Shown piece by piece: positions 25,852 through 34,456 of a stretch of DNA of 64,000 nt (position 1 is its first letter; every line of letters starts with the position of its first letter). The stretch spans positions 53,681-117,680 of the forward strand of contig JANNMS010000119.1 of NCBI GenBank assembly GCA_031398055.1. The letters are read 5' to 3'. The DNA is from M3007 sp031398055. Lineage in GTDB: Bacteria; Bacteroidota; Bacteroidia; Chitinophagales; Saprospiraceae. The notes under the pieces are model-generated. The model worked only from the letters and a program-made list of their open reading frames with translations, made no database searches and was not told the DNA's origin. The translations under genes and the position numbers were made by a program.

Positions 25852-26991
25852 CTAAGACAATAATTTTTCGTAATCTTTTATGATTGAATTCAAACCGAAA
25901 ACCGCAGCCCTTTTTTTATATTTTTCGCGATCATTAAATTCATGGTGATATGTTTTGTAGAGCAACTCCATTGATTTTCCCAAAGCTTCAGCATCATTTA
26001 TAGGCACTAAAAAACCAAAATCTGTTTTGGTTATTGAATTAATTGGATTTTCTGGACCATCCAATATTTCACGAGGTCCAGTTTGGCAATCTGTTGCAAT
26101 TACTGGTAAACCACAGGATAATCCTTCTAAAATAGCGTTTGGGAAACCTTCAAAATCCGATGAAAAAACAAAACAATTCGCTGCAGCCAAGTAATTATAT
26201 GGATTGTCTACAAAACCTAATACTTCAATTTTATCTGTCAGAACTAACTCGCGAATTTGTTTTTCAATATCATTTCTTAAAAAACCATCACCTAATAATA
26301 CCAACTTGCAATCTAAATTTGTCAATTTTGAAAATGATTCAATAAGCAATTGGTGGTTTTTTTGAGGTTGAAATCTACCGACGTTAATAAATGTAAACTT
26401 GTTAAATTTTACATTTTCTGCCTGTGCAATATTAGTTGCTATTAAATCATTATTAACCGGATTATAAATAGTAATTACCGGAACAATTAATTTGAAATAT
26501 TCTTTTAATTCTTTATTGATACCATCCGAGACCGCTATAACTATATCTGCAAAACTGTACAATGATTTAATCAAAAATCTCCCAACTTTTCCTTGAATGG
26601 TATTTTCTGTATAGTGTTTTGTACTGATGTTTTGTTCTGAAATTATAACTTTTTCTTTCCAACCATAAACTTTCGTCAGACAATTGATGAAATTTGAGCG
26701 ATTTAAGAATGATAAACTTACACTAATGTCATTTTTTTTCAAAAAGTTATAGTAGTAATAAGCGAGAATAGGAATTTTTAAGATGCTCAAAGCCTTATTC
26801 TGTACTCGTTTTTTTTCTAATCCAATAGTTTTTGTACCTTCTGGTAAATCATAAACCACTATATTGTTTATCATAACCAAGTAGAAATCAAACTTGTCAT
26901 TTAAACTCAGTAAGATATTAGAAACAACTCTTTCAGCCCCGCCACCTTCCAAGGAGTTAATTAAAATGGCTATTTTTTTTTTGTTTGTCAA
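25852..26991 (-). CDS. Glycosyltransferase family 4
   Basis: 379 residues. The N-terminal KIAILINSLEGGGAERVVSNILL is the acceptor-side motif typical of capsule and LPS transferases, FTFINVGRFQPQKNHQLLIESF starts the donor domain, and SDFEGFPNAILEGLSCGLPVIATDCQTGP holds the E-x7-E pair. It should add one sugar to the repeat unit. The gene is clearly more AT-rich than metH or dnaE, as are the flippase and Wzz genes next to it. It has a gap of five bases to lhgO and 19 to the second flippase. Confidence 0.92.
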   Translation of the reverse strand: MTNKKKIAILINSLEGGGAERVVSNILLSLNDKFDFYLVMINNIVVYDLPEGTKTIGLEKKRVQNKALSILKIPILAYYYYNFLKKNDISVSLSFLNRSNFINCLTKVYGWKEKVIISEQNISTKHYTENTIQGKVGRFLIKSLYSFADIVIAVSDGINKELKEYFKLIVPVITIYNPVNNDLIATNIAQAENVKFNKFTFINVGRFQPQKNHQLLIESFSKLTNLDCKLVLLGDGFLRNDIEKQIRELVLTDKIEVLGFVDNPYNYLAAANCFVFSSDFEGFPNAILEGLSCGLPVIATDCQTGPREILDGPENPINSITKTDFGFLVPINDAEALGKSMELLYKTYHHEFNDREKYKKRAAVFGLNSIIKDYEKLLS

Positions 26992-27010
26992 TTTAAGGTT
27001 GCTTGATTCC

Positions 27011-28390
27011 TTATTCTTCCAATAGGATTTGTTTAGGTTTTCTCATAAAAGGAATATAAATAGTTAGTATACCCAATTTTTTATACGCATAATAAACAGA
27101 GCAAATGTTCCAAAAAATTATCCCAGCAGAAGCTGATATAGCAGCACCAAAGGAACCATATTTTGGCGTTAAAATACTGTTTAGAAAAATGTTTAGAACT
27201 GTGGAGGCAATTAGTATGTTTTGAAAAATATTTTGATTGTCGGTCATTTTTAACAAATTGCCCACAGTTCCTGATATTGAACAAATAAAATTTGCAATCG
27301 CTAATAAAATTAGTGCCGGTGCTCCGGCTCTAAATTCCTCACCAAATAATGAAAGTAACTTGCCTGGGAATAGGATAATTAATAAGAAAATGGGTAAAGT
27401 TACCCAAAATAGGAGTTTAGAGGATTGTCTGGACGTTTGAGATAAAAGGGAATACTGTTTCCTACTATAATACTGAGAAAATTTAGGGGTAGCAATCGCA
27501 TTGACAGAGGTGAGAACAATGCTAATGGCATAACTTACTTTAGTTGCAATATCATAAATTCCAACATCGGTATCTGATCTTAAAATGCCAAGGAAATACA
27601 AACCTGTACTTGTCAGAATCAGAATTAAGAAGGAAGAAGTGAAAAATGGATAAGCAAAATTAATCGTATCGGATAAGGAAAGAGACACGGATTTTGTTGT
27701 GGACAGGAAATTTAAATTACGAAAGACATAAATTAGGTTAATTAAGAGAGATAAATAAATGACAATAATATAAGTTACCATCAATAAGATGCCACCTTTC
27801 ATAAATCGCCCAAAATAGATCGGGAATATTGTATCCTTTAATCCTAAAAAGAGAATTATGGTTAAGCCAAACACTATTATGTTTTGAAAAAATCCATACA
27901 AAATCATTTTTTTCATGCCGCCAATCACTGCATTATTCAATTGAAACAGTGTATATCCTGGAATTCCGACAGCAACAGTCAACATCCAAGGTTTCATATT
28001 GGCTTTATTAAAAAACAAACTGGAAAATTTCGAAGAAAATAAGACTACACAGAGGCATACTAATAATGAAAAAACAAATGCCATCGAAAATGTCTGATAA
28101 TATAATTTTTTTATTTTACTAAATTCTTTTTTATGGTAATATTCTGAAATATACCTGACTAATAATGAATCAAAGCCAAACAAAGAAAGCATGGTCAATA
28201 AGCTCAAAGAATTCAAACACAATGCGAAATGCCCCCATTTGCTTGCGCCCATATTCCTTGTTACCCAAAAAGTAAAGAGATAAGTTAAAAATACTCCAGT
28301 AATTTTTGTTATAAAATATAAAAAGCTGCCATTCGCCAACTCTTTTCCCGACGCAGATTTGAATAGTTTATTGATTTGTTTCGTAATCAA
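27011..28390 (-). CDS. Polysaccharide flippase (Wzx type), second
   Basis: 459 residues with about 12 to 14 membrane helices. The FITKITGVFLTYLFTFWVTRNMGASKWGHFALCL start and FGAAISASAGIIFWN near the end are typical of MOP-superfamily flippases. Other segments include GFDSLLVRYISEYYHKKEF and TLPIFLLIILFPGKLLSLFG. A second flippase is encoded at 23284 in the same locus. They may move different lipid-linked units, or one may handle polymer substituents. It is nine bases from the end-modifying Wzz gene upstream and strongly AT-rich. Confidence 0.9.
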   Translation of the reverse strand: MITKQINKLFKSASGKELANGSFLYFITKITGVFLTYLFTFWVTRNMGASKWGHFALCLNSLSLLTMLSLFGFDSLLVRYISEYYHKKEFSKIKKLYYQTFSMAFVFSLLVCLCVVLFSSKFSSLFFNKANMKPWMLTVAVGIPGYTLFQLNNAVIGGMKKMILYGFFQNIIVFGLTIILFLGLKDTIFPIYFGRFMKGGILLMVTYIIVIYLSLLINLIYVFRNLNFLSTTKSVSLSLSDTINFAYPFFTSSFLILILTSTGLYFLGILRSDTDVGIYDIATKVSYAISIVLTSVNAIATPKFSQYYSRKQYSLLSQTSRQSSKLLFWVTLPIFLLIILFPGKLLSLFGEEFRAGAPALILLAIANFICSISGTVGNLLKMTDNQNIFQNILIASTVLNIFLNSILTPKYGSFGAAISASAGIIFWNICSVYYAYKKLGILTIYIPFMRKPKQILLEE

Positions 28391-28399
28391 AATTCGTTA

Positions 28400-29542
28400 T
28401 TAAGTTGCGAGGCTATCGCGGATAACTTTTCTTACAATAATAAAACCTGCTCCAAGTACAGTTCCAATTGCAATTCCTAATATTAAACCAGAAGTCCATG
28501 GCGGTTTGCTTGGTAAAATTGGTCTTGCAGGTTCATCAATAACTTGGACATAAGGAGTTTTATTCCTTAATGAAAAATCAGACATTTCAGCTTGTTTCAT
28601 TGATTCTCCATACAAAATTTCCAAAAACCTTGCTTTCCGCTGGAGGCGTGTCCTTGTTAATTCACCTGTCACCCAAACTAATGCGCGGTTTCTGTCCTCA
28701 AATTCTGCAAGTGCTTTGTCTGCATAATTTAGCTCAGCTTGTATTGAATCCTTTTTATAAGTAGCAATATTGAATATTTTTACCTGCTTTTCAATGGTCT
28801 TATCAATATAATACTGACTAAGTTGATTATATAGCGAAATTAACATCTCAGCCGTCAATTCTTCATCTACTGTTTTCAACGTAATACTCATTATCCCTGA
28901 TTTCTCATCAATAGTGCTTCCGACCAATGGATCAATTCCTTCATCTTTATTTCCAACAATTCGTTCATAAAGGACTTTTAAGGCTAAATTTTCTGTGATA
29001 TTAAAGCTATCGACATTTCCATGGGCGTATCGAAAATTTTCTACGGATTCTATCTTTTTTGCCCAGTAGGGTGAAAAAATTCCATAAGATTTATATGGCC
29101 CAATCAATCTATCCCAACCATATGCATCTATCATATGATTAGCTACAAAATCTACTTTGCCATTGATTTTAGATTTTTGAAATATGGTGTTCTCTACAAT
29201 TTGCCGTGAACGGAATAATTGCAACACTTTTTCCAGAGCGCTTTCATCCTGTTGTCCAGTTGGCATTCCAAATGAGCCCAGAATCTTCGTTACATCTCCA
29301 TAAGATTGATCCTTATCGTCAGTAACTAAAAATGTCAATCGGGATGGATAAACCAAATCAGAAAGCATGTTTTTTAAAGAAAAATAAACAGCAAACGGGG
29401 CTATTATATATAGAATTAGTTTGTAGTTGGCTTTTAATTCATAGAAATATTCTTGCACCAACAAGATAATGTCTTTAAGCGTTACCTCCTTTTCCTCCTG
29501 ATAAATTGGTGGGTTACTACTTTGCATTTGATTTGACTCCAT
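28400..29542 (-). CDS. Wzz-like chain-length/co-polymerase protein without kinase domain
   Basis: 380 residues. A first membrane helix at about 41-58 (LILYIIAPFAVYFSLKNML) and a second near the C-terminus (about 350-370, LILGIAIGTVLGAGFIIV) enclose a periplasmic part with coiled helices (SIQAELNYADKALAEFEDRNRAL). Just before the second helix is a Pro-rich segment, DEPARPILPSKPPW, as in Wzz proteins. No Walker A motif or tyrosine cluster follows, so it lacks the BY-kinase of Wzc and no separate kinase was seen in the window. It would set chain length or connect the flippase and exporter. The first 25 residues are polar (MESNQMQSSNPPIYQEEKE). Confidence 0.87.
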   Translation of the reverse strand: MESNQMQSSNPPIYQEEKEVTLKDIILLVQEYFYELKANYKLILYIIAPFAVYFSLKNMLSDLVYPSRLTFLVTDDKDQSYGDVTKILGSFGMPTGQQDESALEKVLQLFRSRQIVENTIFQKSKINGKVDFVANHMIDAYGWDRLIGPYKSYGIFSPYWAKKIESVENFRYAHGNVDSFNITENLALKVLYERIVGNKDEGIDPLVGSTIDEKSGIMSITLKTVDEELTAEMLISLYNQLSQYYIDKTIEKQVKIFNIATYKKDSIQAELNYADKALAEFEDRNRALVWVTGELTRTRLQRKARFLEILYGESMKQAEMSDFSLRNKTPYVQVIDEPARPILPSKPPWTSGLILGIAIGTVLGAGFIIVRKVIRDSLAT

Positions 29543-29559
29543 ATTATTAGTTGTTGAAC

Positions 29560-32500
29560 TTATTTATTAAGTTCTCGGAGAAGTAATAAAAAAGTTAAAG
29601 TTGCAGTGGTTGTGGCCAATGTTTCGCGTAAAAATTCACCCCAATTTATAGGCACTTTTGGTGCTTCAATTTGTTGTTGTTCTGGTTTGTCTGGTGTTGG
29701 TGGTTTTTTCATGCCCACTTTTATAATTGAACCTTTTGTCACTTTGGGGTAGATTTTAAAAATAAAGAAATCTTTTGTTTTAGATAATCTACCATTAGGA
29801 CGCAAAACAGTTATCTTCTTTTTTGAACCATTAGCATTATTACCAGCTAAAAACTCTTTTACATAATAATTTGCTCTTTTACCTTTGATATATGCAACGT
29901 GTAGAACACCATCTACTATTAAATCGGCCGACATTAAGTCTGCAACATTAGTATTGGGTGTTGCAAGTGTTACCAAATCTCTTTTCTTTGGTATCCTAAT
30001 TTCATCGCCGGGTTTCATGATGTAATTATAAATTGATTTGCTTCTTCTAAATCTTTTCCGCAAAAGTTTGTGCAAATCTAAAATAACGTAACCTTTTTCT
30101 TGTGGGTTACTGCGGTAAAGCCTTGCTCCCGCTGGAAATGCTTCGGTCGTCAAACCTCCTGAACGCCTGAGCACATCCAACAGTTTTTCATTTTTCCTGA
30201 TCAAAGGATATGTTCCGGGGTAAAAAACTTCACCATTAATCGTAATCCCTTGTTGAACATTAAAATCAGGTACTTGTCGCACATAAATCTGGTCAAATTC
30301 CTGTAATTCTACAGTGCGGTTTGAGCCAGAAATTACATTCAAATTAGCATCAACAGAAAATGTTGCAACTACAGTCTCTGTTTCTTTATTATCATTTATC
30401 AACAGTCTATAAACCTCTATACGACTTTTAGCGGCTTCGAAACGTAAACCTCCCGCCATAGTTAAGGCATCCCGCAATGTCAGGCCTTTTCCAATCTTAA
30501 ATTCCCCAGGATTTCTGACCAATCCTTTTACTTGTACCGCAAAAGTTTCATCAATAAACATCCCTTTCGAATAGACCGTCAATTTATCTCTCGGTGCAAG
30601 AGATATATTATCTGGCGAATTAGGATTTTCGTAGGCATTTTTTACGTTCACACGAATGTACTCCCGAAACCCTGGGTTGTATGGGTCGACTCGGTGGATA
30701 TAACCGAAATCAGCCGCCGTCAAATCAAATCCTTTGGCAAAATAAACCAAATCCGAAACCCGCAATCCAGGCTCAAAAGGTACCGATTCTGTACTTTTTA
30801 CTGCTCCTGTAATTCCCACTTCAAATTCGTTCGTAAAATCCTTTTTATTATAGACAATCAGTTTATCATCCGGTTCTATTAAAATATCTTCTGTGGAACC
30901 AGGATTTTCATAAGCCTTTTTTACATCAACTCTGATGTATTTTCTAAATCCAGGATTAAACATGTCTGTCCGAGTAATGTACCCGATATCCGCTGCACTG
31001 TATTCTAATCCTTTTGAAAAATATATTAAATCAGAAACTTTTAGCCCCGGGCCATACGGATATGTGCCGCCAGTTACAACCGCACCGGTTGCAGAAACAT
31101 TGAAATCGCCAAATTGAGTTCTAAAATCTTTTTTAGAATAAACAACAAGTTTATCCTTTGGCTCCATCAAAATATTTTCAGTGGAATCGGGGTGTTCAAA
31201 GGCCGTTTTTACATTGACACGAATATATTTTTTATATCCCGGTGTAGTTGGGTCGAAGCGTTCGATATACCCAAAATCCTCTGCTGCTAAATCCAAACCT
31301 TTTGAAAAATAGATAAGGTCTGAAACTTTTAAACCGGGGCCATAAGGATAAAAACCACCGTTTTTTACTGCACCAGTTATTGAAACACTAAATTCTGGAT
31401 CGCTGAATTCGTTTTGAGAATAAACCACGAGGTTATCATATGGCTGTAACAACAAATTATCCGATGATTCGGGGTTTTCAATAGCATTTTTTACATTTAT
31501 CTTGATGTACTGTTTTTTGGTTGCGTCTATAAAATCCCTTCTCAAAATATAACCGGTTTCCAAAGCATCTTTTTGCAAACCTCCGGCCAAAGAAATCATA
31601 TTTTCAACCGTAAAACTTTTACTAAAATCATAAGGAAACACTCTCGGAGTCCGTACTGCACCTTCTACTTTTACAGTTGCATCGTCCACAAACCTTGACA
31701 TTGGGTAAATTGTAATTTCATCCGAAGGTTTCAATAAAAAATCATTATCACCTCCCGGTTTTGCCAAAATAGAATCCAATTGCAGCTTCTCTATTTCATT
31801 TGTTCCATCATCTTTTTTACGCATCAACATCGCAAATTCCCGGCTTGCCTCTTTTTTTAAGATTGATTTATTAATTAAATCACTTACACGCATGCTATCT
31901 ATCAATTGAAATTCACCTTCCACTTCCACCGTTCCAACGATTTTGACCGTATTTTGATAAGGCCGATTCAAAGATTGTATCGTTACCACGTCTTCATTTA
32001 ACAATTCAAAATCACCTTTTCCCTGTAAAATATCAGTCAAATTGACATCCAAATAAGTTTCTTTTCCATTAACGGTTCTTAAAACAACCACGTTATCCGT
32101 ATAAGCATTGACAGTCAAACCGGCAGCATACTCAACCAATTTTGATAGATTTTCTCCTTTGATCAATTCATAACGCCCGTGCCTTCTTACGCTACCTTTA
32201 ATGACTACCAATCTGTCCACCATTGGTACGTAGATATAATCGTTCTCTTGTAAAAATAACTTCTCTTCTGCTGATGGATTCAATAAAAACTTATAAATAT
32301 CAATGTTTACGGCTTCTTGTTGTGCCCGGATCAATTTAATATTTCTGACACTTCCGATATCCGTCGGTCCACCTGCGGCAGCCAATGCATTAAAAGCAGT
32401 GTTCCGTGCTGGCAAAACAAAACTTCCATAATTAAAAACTTCACCAACAATATTGACCGTGATAACCCTTGAAAAATTTAAGGCCACCTCAAATTCTTCT

Positions 32501-33441
32501 GGCCTAAAACGATAATAATTATGAAAACGACTTTCTATCAATGCCTTTGCCTTGCCCATCGAAATACCTTTCAAATAAATCCGCGGCATCGCCTCCGGTT
32601 TAATGTACCCATCTTCATTGATTTCAAAAATTACATTCTCCTGCGAATAACCCCAAATCGAGACCGCGATCCGGTCGCCGGGCCCCAAAACATAGGAATC
32701 TGGTGGTTTTGAATCGCGCGATTGTTGATAAGTTGCAATTTTTTTATCCCTAAAAATCTGTTGTCCCCAAGTTTTTGCCGGCGGCAGTTTCTCCACCAAT
32801 TCTTGTGAAACCTGCTCGGAAACGGCCTCTTCAAATGTTGCACCTTCTGCAACTGCTTGTTGAATTTCACCAGTATTGGTTTGCACTGCGCCTTTTTCCA
32901 ATTCTTCCAAACCTTTCGGCTTATCAATAATTACATTTTGTAAATCTTCTTTATTTACAGCTCCTTGTGTCGCGTCTTCTTTTTTAATAACGCCATTTGC
33001 AGGTAATTGACCAGGTTGTTGAGTAACTGTTTGACCCGGTTGTTGAGTTGCGGGCATTCCAGTTGGTTGTTGCTGAACTGGTTGTTGTTGTGTTGGTTGT
33101 TGCTGACCGGGCGGTTGTTGAGTGGGTTGAGCAGTTGCTTTTGCGGCCTCTGCTGTTTTTGCTTTTTCAGCGTCTGCGACTTTGGCCTTATCTGCGGCGA
33201 CTTCATCCACTGCATCCAAAACTTTTATTCTTGCATTGTTGGCTTCAACCGGATTGGTCATATCAAAGGATTCAGGTTTATACCCTTTTTCTTTGAGTTT
33301 GGCCTCCAATTCCGTTTGGGATACGCCTTTTTCCTGCATCTTTTTAAGTATTTCCAATTTAGCATCACCAAATCCTTGCCCATTGGCATTGACCAAGCAT
33401 ACAAACGAAATAAAAATTAGAAGGAAAATTCTCTGTACCAT
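29560..33441 (-). CDS. Giant Wza-like export protein with about nine SLBB domains
   Basis: 1293 residues, far longer than the usual 360-400 of Wza and about 800 of many Bacteroidota relatives. A signal peptide (1-21) precedes a coil of about 85 residues, then a Q/P-rich linker at about 105-150. The polysaccharide export domain is at about 245-330 (SYVLGPGDRIAVSIWGYS). SLBB-type units start at roughly 333, 416, 505, 587, 683, 779, 872, 966 and 1080, each with a strand such as VSITGAV or VTVNIVGEV and a motif like LxVSDLIYFSKGL or LVEYAAGL. Units at 683, 779 and 872 are close to each other. A hydrophobic segment at 1275-1289 ends the protein. It likely forms an outer-membrane or periplasm-spanning channel for polymer export. 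It is 17 bases from the Wzz gene. Confidence 0.9.
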   Translation of the reverse strand: MVQRIFLLIFISFVCLVNANGQGFGDAKLEILKKMQEKGVSQTELEAKLKEKGYKPESFDMTNPVEANNARIKVLDAVDEVAADKAKVADAEKAKTAEAAKATAQPTQQPPGQQQPTQQQPVQQQPTGMPATQQPGQTVTQQPGQLPANGVIKKEDATQGAVNKEDLQNVIIDKPKGLEELEKGAVQTNTGEIQQAVAEGATFEEAVSEQVSQELVEKLPPAKTWGQQIFRDKKIATYQQSRDSKPPDSYVLGPGDRIAVSIWGYSQENVIFEINEDGYIKPEAMPRIYLKGISMGKAKALIESRFHNYYRFRPEEFEVALNFSRVITVNIVGEVFNYGSFVLPARNTAFNALAAAGGPTDIGSVRNIKLIRAQQEAVNIDIYKFLLNPSAEEKLFLQENDYIYVPMVDRLVVIKGSVRRHGRYELIKGENLSKLVEYAAGLTVNAYTDNVVVLRTVNGKETYLDVNLTDILQGKGDFELLNEDVVTIQSLNRPYQNTVKIVGTVEVEGEFQLIDSMRVSDLINKSILKKEASREFAMLMRKKDDGTNEIEKLQLDSILAKPGGDNDFLLKPSDEITIYPMSRFVDDATVKVEGAVRTPRVFPYDFSKSFTVENMISLAGGLQKDALETGYILRRDFIDATKKQYIKINVKNAIENPESSDNLLLQPYDNLVVYSQNEFSDPEFSVSITGAVKNGGFYPYGPGLKVSDLIYFSKGLDLAAEDFGYIERFDPTTPGYKKYIRVNVKTAFEHPDSTENILMEPKDKLVVYSKKDFRTQFGDFNVSATGAVVTGGTYPYGPGLKVSDLIYFSKGLEYSAADIGYITRTDMFNPGFRKYIRVDVKKAYENPGSTEDILIEPDDKLIVYNKKDFTNEFEVGITGAVKSTESVPFEPGLRVSDLVYFAKGFDLTAADFGYIHRVDPYNPGFREYIRVNVKNAYENPNSPDNISLAPRDKLTVYSKGMFIDETFAVQVKGLVRNPGEFKIGKGLTLRDALTMAGGLRFEAAKSRIEVYRLLINDNKETETVVATFSVDANLNVISGSNRTVELQEFDQIYVRQVPDFNVQQGITINGEVFYPGTYPLIRKNEKLLDVLRRSGGLTTEAFPAGARLYRSNPQEKGYVILDLHKLLRKRFRRSKSIYNYIMKPGDEIRIPKKRDLVTLATPNTNVADLMSADLIVDGVLHVAYIKGKRANYYVKEFLAGNNANGSKKKITVLRPNGRLSKTKDFFIFKIYPKVTKGSIIKVGMKKPPTPDKPEQQQIEAPKVPINWGEFLRETLATTTATLTFLLLLRELNK
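30544..31392 (-). repeat. Tandem SLBB repeats in the exporter gene
   Basis: Three tandem repeats of about 96, 93 and 94 codons encode near-identical SLBB units starting with VSITGAV, VSATGAV and VGITGAV. Each has PGLKVSDLIYF, a stretch of FGY or IGY, then PGFRKYIRV, ENPxS and DKLxVY in the same order. The similarity is stronger between these three than with the other SLBB units, so they probably arose by recent duplication within the gene. Confidence 0.8.
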
Positions 33442-33475
33442 ATTGCTATAAATTTTCTGAGTGTATGTAATGGTG

Positions 33476-34432
33476 TTAAATGGACAAATGGGTTTTGTAC
33501 CACTGATAGGATTTTTTCAACCCATCAAAAACTGTAATTTCAGGATGATAATTTAACGACTTTTTTATTTTAGAAATATCCGCCAAACTGTGGGGAATAT
33601 CTCCTGCCCTGTTTTCGCCGTGCAGGGCATCAGAAGTTGAGTCGCTTATCTGTTTTATTTTTTCCCACAATTCATTTAATGTAGTTTTCTCCCCGCAAGC
33701 CACATTGTAAATTTCATTTAGAGCACTTTTATCTTTTGTGAAAATAGATAACAAATTCGCTTGCACTGCATTGTCGACATAAGTAAAATCGCGGCTATTC
33801 TTGCCATCACCATTTATCAACGGCGATGAATTTTCTAATGCTGCTTTAAAAAACAAAGGAATCACTGCGGCATACGCCCCGCCCGGGTCTTGATTTGGGC
33901 CAAAAACATTAAAATATCGCAGTCCAATATATTCAATGCCGTATAAATTGCCATAAACTTTGGCATAAACCTCGTTCATAAATTTGGTAACGGCATAAGG
34001 CGAGAGCGGTGAACCGATTTTGTTTTCGACTTTCGGCAGGGTGGGGTTGTCGCCATAAGTTGACGAGGAAGCAGCAAAAACTATCCTTTTTATATTGGAT
34101 TCTTTGGCAGCAGTAAAAACATTCAGTGTTCCTGTCGCATTCACGGCGTGTGTTGTCAAAGGGTCTTTCACCGAACGCGGCACAGAACCCAACGCAGCTT
34201 GATGGGAAATAACGTCTATGTTTTTACAAGCGATAAGACATTCATCAAAATTTCGGATATCGCCTTTCAGAAACTCAAATTTCGGATTGCCGTAAAATTC
34301 AGAAATATTGTGTTCAAAACCAGTCGAAAGGTTGTCAAAAACGCGAACCAATTCAACCTCCGGATGCTGCAAAAGTGCTGCACATAAATTTGAACCGATA
34401 AAACCCGCGCCGCCTGTAACTAATATTTTCAA
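33476..34432 (-). CDS. NAD-dependent UDP-sugar epimerase (WbpP/VipB type)
   Basis: 318 residues. TGGAGFIGSNL (5-15) binds NAD, the Ser region AASSSTYGDNPTLPK and catalytic SPYAVTKFMNEVYA give the Ser, Tyr and Lys of an extended SDR, and the C-terminal part has RDFTYVDNAVQANLL and a YHPEITVFDGLKKSY end typical of UDP-GlcNAc or UDP-GlcNAcA 4-epimerases. The gene is next to a nucleotide-sugar 6-dehydrogenase (24-base gap), the pair seen as WbpO/WbpP or VipA/VipB for UDP-GalNAcA. It is 34 bases from the exporter gene. The exact sugar epimerised is inferred. Confidence 0.9.
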   Translation of the reverse strand: MKILVTGGAGFIGSNLCAALLQHPEVELVRVFDNLSTGFEHNISEFYGNPKFEFLKGDIRNFDECLIACKNIDVISHQAALGSVPRSVKDPLTTHAVNATGTLNVFTAAKESNIKRIVFAASSSTYGDNPTLPKVENKIGSPLSPYAVTKFMNEVYAKVYGNLYGIEYIGLRYFNVFGPNQDPGGAYAAVIPLFFKAALENSSPLINGDGKNSRDFTYVDNAVQANLLSIFTKDKSALNEIYNVACGEKTTLNELWEKIKQISDSTSDALHGENRAGDIPHSLADISKIKKSLNYHPEITVFDGLKKSYQWYKTHLSI

Positions 34433-34456
34433 TGAAAGAATTTTAAAAAACTAAAA

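Noticed and set aside
30544..31392. CRISPR-like repeated array
   Set aside because: The repeats are about 280-290 bases, in frame and code for SLBB domains.
33007..33420. Plus-strand Leu/Cys-rich frame opposite the exporter N-terminus
   Set aside because: It is the complement of the Q/P-rich linker and signal region, so it is a shadow of low-complexity codons.
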